Shown in pieces: positions 55,419 through 63,041 of a stretch of DNA of 64,000 nucleotides. Origin of the DNA: a bacterium (GTDB lineage: Bacteria > Calditrichota > Calditrichia > RBG-13-44-9 > J042); NCBI GenBank assembly GCA_015485355.1, contig WFTQ01000069.1:1-64000 (forward strand), in the 5' to 3' direction. Each line of letters opens with the position of its first letter. Position 1 is the stretch's first letter. The translations under genes were made by a program, and so were the position numbers. The notes under the pieces are model-generated. The model was given only the letters and a program-made list of their open reading frames with translations. It had not been told where the DNA came from and did no database searches.

Positions 55419-57530
55419 CTATCGCTTGATAAGCACCCCTTTTTTACTCAGACCGTTCATAAACAGGTAAGCCTTTTGAGAAGGGAATGCCGCCGTGAGG
55501 TGAACGACCCGGATCACCCCCTCCACCCCGGAATCGGGAAGCAACTCCCGGGTAACACTGGGCGCATTTTTCAAAAAAGCTTCGTTGAAGAATACCTGGG
55601 GATCGTTTTTTTGCACCGGCATAAACTGGATGTTGACGTCACGAATTTCTGAATAAAAATGCGTTCCGTAAGAGATGTCGGTCGTCAGGATTTCATCTCC
55701 ATATTCCACCAGCCCTCGCAGTTCGGAAATTTCACTAAAATGAACCGGTACCCCCAATTCCGGATTATTGCTGCCGGTTCTTCCGGGCAAAATGGCAATG
55801 CATCCGGCCGACCGAACCCGGGGATGATGGACGATCTTTCCGATGGCGCGGGCGATCGTCTGTTTGTCGGAAAAATTTTTATACGCCGCAGAATCCACAA
55901 AAATCAAATATTCGCTGCCCTCGCGGGTCTTTCCGGTGGTCAAACAAATGTTATTCTCGATAATGACATCTTTTTGTTTATATCGGGGGATTTTGACCTC
56001 CTGCAGGGCCTCGGAGAAAATCTGTGCTCGGGATTGTAAGATATAAAACCGGAAACGCCCCTGATCATCCATCGTGCCGGCAAATTCGATATCCACCGGA
56101 TATCCAAATGCCTCTTCCAGAGCACGAAACATCTTCTTCATCTCCGCCGGGAAGCTGATCCCCTTCCATTTGGGATAGGACAAAATATTATGAAAATCGA
56201 TCACGATATTGTCCCATTTGCGTTTTTCCGGGGTGCCTTCGAAGATGATCTCGTGTTGACTGGACAGGGGTCGTAAAAATCCATCTTTAAGCACCGCGAA
56301 GAAGGGATAGACCAGTTCATAGAATTTTCCGGAATATTTGGCCGCCCAGCTGGCCGGGATATGAACGATTTCGTTTCTCTGCAGGTCTAAACAATCCATG
56401 GTACTCTGGGTCATTTTCTGTTTCCGGTAAGGATCCCGTTCCGGGAAAAACCCGGGAATCGACAGAGACACTTCGTAGGCCCGATTGCGTTCCACGGCCC
56501 GAGTTCCCAATCCGACCACCAGACGGACCACCCCGTCTTCCTGCCGAATGCGAGGCGATAAGATATAGATCAGATTCCGGCTGAATCCTACTCCCGCAAA
56601 TACCGGGGCGAACAATCGGCGACGTTGCATTTTACCGGTTATCGGGTCCGGGAATACCACATCAAACTTCCGCCCAATCACTTTTTGCAGCAGAATTCCC
56701 ATCTGCTCATCCCGGCGTAAAAATCCCATTTTCAGGCGATAAATAATCGCGTCGGGATTAAAGACACTGCGCCAGATCATCTTAATGGCCCGTTCCAGGG
56801 CGGCCAGCCGCTCCTCACGAGGACCTTCATTGGCCAAAAAATAACTGGCATATTTGCCGGCAAACGAAGCATCGGGATTATCTTCCAGCTTGCTCGAAGA
56901 ACGCACAATAATGGGCCGGTGCACTTCATCGATAATATATTCCAGATATCGGATCACCCGGGGCGGCATTTGCGCCTCCAGAAAATCTTTTTCCAACTCT
57001 TCCTGCACGGCCATGATCTTTTCAAAGGCTTCATACTTCAAACGCCGATATTTCCCCAGGGTGCGCTCGTTCAGCCGCAAAAATTCCAACAGCAAGTTCG
57101 ACCCCAGATAGTACGACCGGGGCTTGAAGATGGGCATCTGGATGTCATATTGTTCACGGACTTTCGGATGGGTCAGTACCGCATAGGCCGCCTCCATGCC
57201 CAGAGCCTTTAACCCGATGGTCCCCTGACCAAACTGGCGCAAAACCATCACGATCAACTGATCCACATTGCGATATTCAATTAAGATTTTGCGAATACTG
57301 GGGATTTTCAAACGCTTGTCCCCTACCAGAAACTCCACCAGCATCTTTTTCAGAAATAAACGATCTTTCGGTGAACGGGGCGAATAGCCCGCCCGTTGCA
57401 ATAAACCCCAGATCTTTTTCTTGATCTCCGCAACCGGTTCACCGCGATGTTCCTGAATCAAACGGCGAATCTTGTTCTGCAGTTTATGGATATCGATTTG
57501 AACCGGGGATTCTTTTACATCCATCCACAT
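55419..57530 (-). CDS. PEP/pyruvate-binding (PPDK N-terminal) domain protein lacking the phosphohistidine domain
   Basis: 703 residues. A helical N-terminal region (1-190) precedes a PPDK_N-like ATP-grasp nucleotide-binding domain: RPIIVRSSSKLEDNPDASFAGKYASYFLANEG is the hallmark (compare VRSS..EDL.. of PEP synthase), then AIKMIWRSVFNPDAIIYR, VVRLVVGLGTRAVE and VDIEFAGTMDDQGRFRFYILQSRAQ. The C-terminal part (about 500-703) does not show the PEP-utilising TGG.tsH phosphohistidine motif or the PEP-binding barrel, so it cannot be a complete PEP synthase. The role is unknown. GGAAGGAAG precedes ATG 57530; Met3 is an alternative start. Confidence 0.82.
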   Translation of the reverse strand: MWMDVKESPVQIDIHKLQNKIRRLIQEHRGEPVAEIKKKIWGLLQRAGYSPRSPKDRLFLKKMLVEFLVGDKRLKIPSIRKILIEYRNVDQLIVMVLRQFGQGTIGLKALGMEAAYAVLTHPKVREQYDIQMPIFKPRSYYLGSNLLLEFLRLNERTLGKYRRLKYEAFEKIMAVQEELEKDFLEAQMPPRVIRYLEYIIDEVHRPIIVRSSSKLEDNPDASFAGKYASYFLANEGPREERLAALERAIKMIWRSVFNPDAIIYRLKMGFLRRDEQMGILLQKVIGRKFDVVFPDPITGKMQRRRLFAPVFAGVGFSRNLIYILSPRIRQEDGVVRLVVGLGTRAVERNRAYEVSLSIPGFFPERDPYRKQKMTQSTMDCLDLQRNEIVHIPASWAAKYSGKFYELVYPFFAVLKDGFLRPLSSQHEIIFEGTPEKRKWDNIVIDFHNILSYPKWKGISFPAEMKKMFRALEEAFGYPVDIEFAGTMDDQGRFRFYILQSRAQIFSEALQEVKIPRYKQKDVIIENNICLTTGKTREGSEYLIFVDSAAYKNFSDKQTIARAIGKIVHHPRVRSAGCIAILPGRTGSNNPELGVPVHFSEISELRGLVEYGDEILTTDISYGTHFYSEIRDVNIQFMPVQKNDPQVFFNEAFLKNAPSVTRELLPDSGVEGVIRVVHLTAAFPSQKAYLFMNGLSKKGVLIKR

Positions 57531-57922
57531 GCTTCCTTCCGACCTCGTTATTGATAGGGTCCAAAGCCGTCGGCGACCATTGTATCATTTATATTCATCC
57601 ATGTACCATTTTGCTCCGGCCGGATTTCCCCTTACGATCTCGCATGGTTTGCAGGACGACGGTGGGGTTTAGAATCAGCCGGCGAAGGGGATTCCGGGCC
57701 GCCGTTCCACGAGGAGGTTTTCCCCTCCAAATCCCGGATGCATTCATGCGTACCAATCGGACTTTCCATTTCCGAATCCCGATGTTTACTCCCGGATCAA
57801 TGTTCCCGCGAATGGCATCCCCATGGTATACCGAAACGCCCCGGGGGCGATAATGACAACAAAAAGACCGCCTCTTCACGCGATCCCCCGGCAGAATCCA
57901 CATCGTCGCCCTGCCCGTTTGT
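57531..57922. other. Intergenic region between PEP/pyruvate-binding and PIG-L genes
   Basis: 392 nt. Open frames on both strands have arginine/cysteine-rich translations without motifs and are judged spurious. No terminator or promoter is clear; a TACAAT on the minus strand near 57580 lacks a matching -35. Confidence 0.4.
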
Positions 57923-58624
57923 CTATAAATCCAGATCCTCACGAAGAGCCTGGGTCCGCCGTGAGGGCCACACCTGCATAAAATATTCGATGGCCGCATT
58001 TTGCCAATAGCCCCCGTGGGCGGATTGCAACCTTTGCCACAATTCCAGCTGAGACTGATGGCAATGGATGGCCTGTATTTTAATTTTCAGATAGTCTTCC
58101 ACGGCAATAGCATGGGTAATATCGGTGTGAGGGATGGGAAACAGAGGCCGATTGGGGATGCGCTCGGCCTGCCGGGCGTCCAACCCAAAATAAAACAGTC
58201 GTACGTTCACATCCAAACGCTGCACGGCATTCCGACACCAGCGGGCCACCGCAATGTGATCGGGATGCCCGGAAATGCCGCTATCGTGAAAGGTGATGAT
58301 AATATCCGGAACCCGGCGCCGGATTTCTCGGGCCACGACGGTTTCGCCTTCCTGATACGAGATGGTATTCAGTTGCCCGTCGGGGTAGTTTAACAAGGTT
58401 ATCGATTGTATTCCCAGTGTTTCGGCGGCACACTCTAATTCCCGCCGGCGCATTTCAGCTTTTTCTTCCGGAGCAAGGGTCTTACAAATTCCTAAACTCC
58501 CCGCTTCTCCCCGGGTCAAAGTTAATAAGTCCACCCGATGGCCCGCCCGGGCATATCTTGCCAGGGTACCCCCGGGACCGTAAGACTCATCATCCGGATG
58601 AGCAAATATGGCCAGAATTCGCAT
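57923..58624 (-). CDS. PIG-L family deacetylase (LmbE-like)
   Basis: Zinc-dependent N-acetylglucosamine deacetylase family, 233 residues. The metal-binding motif is AHPDDE at residues 8-13, plus SGHPDHIAVARW later, and LLTLTRGEAGSLG is the conserved loop. Relatives include BshB (bacillithiol), MshB (mycothiol) and sugar deacetylases; the substrate here is unknown and no thiol-biosynthesis partner is in view. ATG 58624 matches family starts (MRILAIFAHPDDE); a GTG at 58645 is less likely. Confidence 0.92.
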   Translation of the reverse strand: MRILAIFAHPDDESYGPGGTLARYARAGHRVDLLTLTRGEAGSLGICKTLAPEEKAEMRRRELECAAETLGIQSITLLNYPDGQLNTISYQEGETVVAREIRRRVPDIIITFHDSGISGHPDHIAVARWCRNAVQRLDVNVRLFYFGLDARQAERIPNRPLFPIPHTDITHAIAVEDYLKIKIQAIHCHQSQLELWQRLQSAHGGYWQNAAIEYFMQVWPSRRTQALREDLDL

Positions 58625-58719
58625 TGGAGTTATTTCCCGAATCACCCCGAAGAAAAATGGAACTATCAGAAAAACATTTACTTATTTGCGTACCTTTTCG
58701 GCACCCACCGTTTAATTAC

Positions 58720-58748
58720 TTGACAAATCAATATACAAAATATAAATT
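58720..58748 (+). promoter_or_regulatory. Candidate promoter of the CsgG-like operon
   Basis: TTGACA (58720-58725), a 17-nt spacer, TAAATT (58743-58748); TATAAA at 58741 is an alternative -10 with shorter spacing. The leader would be about 125 nt. Confidence 0.5.
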
Positions 58749-58880
58749 GTTAAACCTTAAATTTGTAAAAAATTTGTCATGGAAATCTCGAGGAATGGAT
58801 CACGTCAAAATACTCATTTTTTAATAGGATGCTCCGAGAACCAAAGAGGTAAACGATACAAATTCCTGGAGGTCATTTTT

Positions 58881-59618
58881 ATGAAAAAACTAATAGGTAC
58901 CATTGTTCTTTTTTCTTTTTCTCTCCAAATCCTCCTCCCGGGCTACTTGTGGAGCATGGGGATGGAAAAGGACAAGATCACCATTGCCATTATGGATTTT
59001 ATGAATACTTCCGGTAAAAAGGATTATGATTATCTTCAGAAAGCCATTCCGGAGGCTTTGATCACCCGATTGGCCAAAAGCGGTAAACTGACCATTGTGG
59101 AACGAAGCCGCCTGGAGGATGCCCTGAAAGAGATGAATTTGAGTTTTGCCGGGATCGTGGATCAGAGCAAGGCGGTTGAGCTTGGTCGTGCCGTAGGGGC
59201 CAACGCCATTCTGGTAGGCAGTTTTCTGGAAATCGGGGGTCTTATTCGCCTTAACGCCCGCCTAATTGATGTAGAAACCAGCAAGGTCTTAAAGGCCGAA
59301 GTGGTGCAGGGGAATGTGGGGCGCCAGATATTTCAGCTGATGGACGATCTGGCCGCCGGCATTGAGCGCGAGTTACTGGGAGAACCGAAACCGCCCAAAA
59401 AGGCGGTAAAGAAACCCGCTCCGATCAAACCGACCAAAAAGCCGATCGCCCGGCGACCCGTTCGACCGATGAAAAAGACCGGCGGCGGCAATACCATGCT
59501 GTACATCCTTGGAGGAGCGGCATTAATCGGTGGCGGTATTGTGGCCTTGGCCATATTAGGGAATAAGAAAAACCAGCAGGAAACAGCCCAGGTTGAAATC
59601 GTTGTACCCTTGGATTGA
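58881..59618 (+). CDS. CsgG/FlgO-like secreted protein with C-terminal membrane helix
   Basis: 245 residues. A signal peptide (1-27) is followed by a CsgG/TolB-N-like domain (about 33-170): ITIAIMDFMNTSGKKDYDYLQKAIPEALITRLAKSGKLTIVERSRLEDALKEM, then AVELGRAVGANAILVGSFLEIGGLIRLNARLIDVETSKVLKAE. A Pro/Lys/Arg-rich linker (170-200) leads to a single hydrophobic helix at about 206-227. There is no lipobox, unlike CsgG itself, so a pore is not implied; possibly an envelope scaffold. GGAGG precedes ATG 58881. Operon with a lipoprotein gene 24 nt downstream. Confidence 0.85.
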   Translation: MKKLIGTIVLFSFSLQILLPGYLWSMGMEKDKITIAIMDFMNTSGKKDYDYLQKAIPEALITRLAKSGKLTIVERSRLEDALKEMNLSFAGIVDQSKAVELGRAVGANAILVGSFLEIGGLIRLNARLIDVETSKVLKAEVVQGNVGRQIFQLMDDLAAGIERELLGEPKPPKKAVKKPAPIKPTKKPIARRPVRPMKKTGGGNTMLYILGGAALIGGGIVALAILGNKKNQQETAQVEIVVPLD

Positions 59619-59642
59619 CCATGATCAAGTAAGGAGGAAAGC

Positions 59643-60659
59643 ATGCGTTTCTATCGATACATCACCTTAGTGGGCATGGGGCTGGCTGCCCTTGCTTTTC
59701 TTTTTATCGGCTGCACGGGGGAGGCAAACCCTTCTCAGGCGGAAACCCACATTCCGGTTCAGCTGGGAATTCAACTGGAAAACAAGTTAGGAACGGTCGT
59801 GGGTCCCACCGGATCCGGCAGAAACGTAAACGCCGTGGAAATTGAAATCAGCGGCGAGGGATTGGAGTCTTCCATTCAAAAGAAACTGGATATCATTGAT
59901 GCGGGAGATCGCACCGAAGCTCGAGGAACCTTTGAGTTACCGCTGGGAAACAAAGACATCTACATCCTGGCTTCCCTGATTGCCGGGAACCTGCGCTTTG
60001 AATTGTTTGAAGGTTTTAAATCCATCTCGGTGGAAAGTGGCATGAAGCCGGTTCTGGTACCTTTACAGGAAAATACCGACGATGAGGAGCTGGATTACTA
60101 CCACAGCACCTCCTTTGATGCTCAGGTTACCGGTTATGCGGGGACGATATATGCCGCATTGTTTGATTATTCGGGTTTGCCGGGGGTTTTGCTGAAGACC
60201 ATCGGAATATATGCCAGCTGGCAAGGAAACCCGGGCGCTATTCAAATCTTCGTCGACGACGACTTCGACCCTGCCACTCCCCGATTTATCAGTGAGCCCT
60301 TATCCCCTCCGGCCAACGCCGATGAATTCCAATGGCGTTTCTGGGATTTGAACTGGGATCCCCCGGTCAGCGGAGTCTTCAATGGCGCCCTAATCGTGGG
60401 TATTCTGTATTACAGCGGTGAATATCCGGCCATCGGATACGACACCAGCAATCCGTCCGGATTGTCCGTATTTTACGACCCTATTGATGCAAGCTGGTAT
60501 ACAGCTCAGGACGGTGATTTTGCTATTTCCATCATCCTTCATTTCCCCGTGCAGCAACCCAGCACCAAACGGCGCTCCCTTTCCAACAACCCAACCATCA
60601 AAATGAAACCTTTTACCGGAAAACCCCTGCGCCTTTCGCCCGTATCGCCGATGCCGTGA
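59643..60659 (+). CDS. Lipoprotein, hypothetical
   Basis: 338 residues with a lipoprotein signal ending FLFIGC (Cys24). The mature part is beta-rich: an early GRNVNAVEIEISGEGLE / RGTFELPLGNKDIYILASL region resembles carboxypeptidase-like or transthyretin-like Ig domains, and a later AQVTGYAGTIYAALFDYSGLPGVLL segment with FVDDDFDPATPRF looks like another beta sandwich. No enzyme motif. AAGGAGG precedes ATG 59643, and it follows the CsgG-like gene directly, so the two products may act together at the envelope. Confidence 0.75.
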   Translation: MRFYRYITLVGMGLAALAFLFIGCTGEANPSQAETHIPVQLGIQLENKLGTVVGPTGSGRNVNAVEIEISGEGLESSIQKKLDIIDAGDRTEARGTFELPLGNKDIYILASLIAGNLRFELFEGFKSISVESGMKPVLVPLQENTDDEELDYYHSTSFDAQVTGYAGTIYAALFDYSGLPGVLLKTIGIYASWQGNPGAIQIFVDDDFDPATPRFISEPLSPPANADEFQWRFWDLNWDPPVSGVFNGALIVGILYYSGEYPAIGYDTSNPSGLSVFYDPIDASWYTAQDGDFAISIILHFPVQQPSTKRRSLSNNPTIKMKPFTGKPLRLSPVSPMP

Positions 60660-60684
60660 TCCGTTTACTCAGCGTGCTTTTTCG

Positions 60685-60713
60685 GGGGATAACCTAATGG
60701 GTTATCCCCTTCC
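60685..60713 (+). terminator. Stem-loop after the lipoprotein gene, likely terminator
   Basis: Perfect 10-bp stem GGGGATAACC (60685-60694) / GGTTATCCCC (60700-60709) with loop TAATG, followed only by TTCC, so the T-run is weak. Placed 25 nt after the stop codon. Confidence 0.5.
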
Positions 60714-60902
60714 TGTTATCCGCTTGCCGGCTTCTGTTTACCAACCGTTTACCCTTCCCTGCACGCCTTCTGCGGCCGGTAAGAAAGGTCTGTTTTGACT
60801 TTCAAAACAGCCCTCCACAAGCCGTTCCGGTACAAAAGCAAACGGCCCCAACAGAGCGCCTCGGATTGGCCGTTTCCGCATAAGCAGGCACATACCAAGC
60901 GC

Positions 60903-62843
60903 TCATTCAACATAAACGATAATCAGGGTAATATCATCCTGGAAGGCGGAACGACGGGCAAAACGGCGCAGTGCCTGAAGCACCTGATTCTTTAATTCCC
61001 GGGGCGATTTACCTTTGTTTTTACGTATTAAATCGATCAACCGCTTTTCTCCAAACTCTTCTCCTGCGGCATTCTTTAATTCGGTGATCCCGTCTGTATA
61101 AAAGACCAGATAGTCTCCGGATTCCAGCGGAATGGTCTTCTGCACATAGCTCTGGTCGCGTAAAAATCCCAGTACCGTTCCTCCCTCCATCAGCTGTTCG
61201 ATTTTGCCGTTTTTGCGGAAATGAAACGGGGGATTATGGCCGGCATTGCAATAGGTCAGCTGTTTCGATTCCGGATCGATCACCCCGAAAAAGAAAGTGG
61301 TAAAATAGCCTTCGGTTGTGGTTTCCACCAGAAAGTTGTTTAAATGAGCGACTATTTCTGATACTTCCCAGATTTCTTTCAACAGACTTTTAAAACCGGC
61401 ATACACCATTGCCATCAAAATGGCCCCCGGAGCCCCCTTACCAGACACATCTCCAATGGCCAATCCCAGTTGGTTTCCCTTAATCCGGAACAAATCGTAC
61501 AAGTCGCCGCCCACAATCAGGCTGGGAAGGTTCAGTACATCGATCTGTAGACCGGGGAAACGGGGAGGTCGCTGAGGCAATAAGGCTTGTTGCAAGCTGG
61601 AGGCCACCAACAATTCACTTTCCAGCTTTTTCTTTTTCAGGGAATCTTCATACAGTTGGGCATTGGCAATGGCAATGGAGGCCAAGCTGGCCAGGGAGGT
61701 GAGCAGCTCTAAATCCGCATGCGTATAATGATTCGGTTGATCGCTTTCCAGCACCAGAACCCCGATAACCTTTTCTCCGCTAAACAGCGGGATGGTCAAC
61801 TGAGAGCGAGTCTCTTTGCGCAGCGAATAATAATGGGGATCTTTGCGGACATCCGGGATGATACTGCTTTTACGGGTACGAATGACCCAACCGGCGATTC
61901 CCTGATCCAATTTTAAAGGAACCTTGTCCAGCAGTTTTCGATCGTAGCCCCGGGTGACCATGTGGCGTAATATGCCCTTATCCTGGTCGGTGATGAAAAT
62001 GGCGGCGGCATTGTAGGAGACCAGGCGGGCGGCGGAGTCGATGATCTGTTCCAGTACCCCCCGGAAATTCAGTGTGGAACTAATTTTCTTGGAAATTTCC
62101 AACAACAATTCATTCTGCAGGGATTTCCGTTTGGTTTCCGAATGAATGGCCGCATTTTCCAGAACGTTGGTCATTTTCTGAAACAACCCGCAAAGGGAAT
62201 CGTGTAACTCGCGGGTCTGAATGTAATAGGCAGCGGCATTGTGAAACGCCAGCAACCCCCATATCTTACCGTTAAGCGACAGTGCCACCAAATAGCGAAA
62301 ATCGGAGACCGGCAGCATGCGGGTAAGTCGCTTACATTGCCCAAAATGGGACTCCAGCCGGGAGGTCTCGATAAACTGAAAGGGATGCTGAAACACTCGA
62401 CAACGAGAACGCTTCGGCGAATAACTAAACCGTTTGTGTAGGCCTTTTATTCCTCGAGGGTTGTTCTGAAGTTCAAAGGTGCGTTCTTTATAAATCCAGA
62501 AAGCATATCGGTCTTTGCCGAAGGCTTTATCCAGGTAAAACACGATTTTTTTCACCAGGCGGTCGTATTCGATAAGGGTATTCAACTCCCGGTTAAAAGT
62601 TTCGACAATGCGTCGGAAACGATACACCCGGCGATAAAACTGATGATCGACAAACCGATGCAACCATCCCTGCAAACGCGAATGCACCAGCAACACCATT
62701 AAAATCGTAACCAGGAAGGACACGTAGGGCCAGTTTTTCTGGCCGGCAATGGAACCCAACCGGTAAATACCGCCATAGAGGATGGAATACGACACCAGCT
62801 GAAACGTGAAGACGAGCAGCTTCCTGGTAAACGATGACTTCAT
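60903..62843 (-). CDS. Membrane-anchored GAF-SpoIIE protein phosphatase
   Basis: PP2C-type serine phosphatase, 646 residues, probably acting in a partner-switch (anti-sigma antagonist) pathway. Two N-terminal transmembrane helices (about 8-50) are followed by a sensory region, a GAF domain (about 255-410, RLVSYNAAAIFITDQDKGILRH and TIPLFSGEKVIGVLVLESDQP) and the SpoIIE domain with GGDLYDLF (about 450), AIGDVSGKGAPGAILMA, YCNAGHNPP, FYTDGITE and DDITLIIVYVE carrying the metal aspartates. ATG 62843 is chosen from AGGAAATGAATGG upstream; the frame continues upstream without homology. No antagonist or kinase gene is in the window. Confidence 0.92.
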   Translation of the reverse strand: MKSSFTRKLLVFTFQLVSYSILYGGIYRLGSIAGQKNWPYVSFLVTILMVLLVHSRLQGWLHRFVDHQFYRRVYRFRRIVETFNRELNTLIEYDRLVKKIVFYLDKAFGKDRYAFWIYKERTFELQNNPRGIKGLHKRFSYSPKRSRCRVFQHPFQFIETSRLESHFGQCKRLTRMLPVSDFRYLVALSLNGKIWGLLAFHNAAAYYIQTRELHDSLCGLFQKMTNVLENAAIHSETKRKSLQNELLLEISKKISSTLNFRGVLEQIIDSAARLVSYNAAAIFITDQDKGILRHMVTRGYDRKLLDKVPLKLDQGIAGWVIRTRKSSIIPDVRKDPHYYSLRKETRSQLTIPLFSGEKVIGVLVLESDQPNHYTHADLELLTSLASLASIAIANAQLYEDSLKKKKLESELLVASSLQQALLPQRPPRFPGLQIDVLNLPSLIVGGDLYDLFRIKGNQLGLAIGDVSGKGAPGAILMAMVYAGFKSLLKEIWEVSEIVAHLNNFLVETTTEGYFTTFFFGVIDPESKQLTYCNAGHNPPFHFRKNGKIEQLMEGGTVLGFLRDQSYVQKTIPLESGDYLVFYTDGITELKNAAGEEFGEKRLIDLIRKNKGKSPRELKNQVLQALRRFARRSAFQDDITLIIVYVE

Positions 62844-62871
62844 CCATTCATTTCCTGCATAGGTAATTGAA

Positions 62872-62901
62872 AATATAGATATTGCCCAAATGGAAAAGCA
62901 A
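62872..62901 (-). promoter_or_regulatory. Candidate promoter of the SpoIIE phosphatase gene
   Basis: TTGCTT (62901-62896), an 18-nt spacer, TATATT (62877-62872) on the minus strand, giving a leader of about 22 nt. Confidence 0.35.
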
Positions 62902-63041
62902 GGCTTTCCCATTTTCATCGCGAAGGGACAGCGGGTAAAAAATTGGTCCGGAGAATTCTTTTCTAACCGTTTTTTGATTAATTTTAAACATCTTTCAATG
63001 ACGGGCGAAAATAAGGTTGTTCCAAACGGATCTTCATTTGC

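Noticed and set aside
57551..57999. Overlapping frames on both strands between the PEP/pyruvate-binding and PIG-L genes
   Set aside because: Arg/Cys-rich translations, no motifs, and the minus frame runs into the PIG-L gene.
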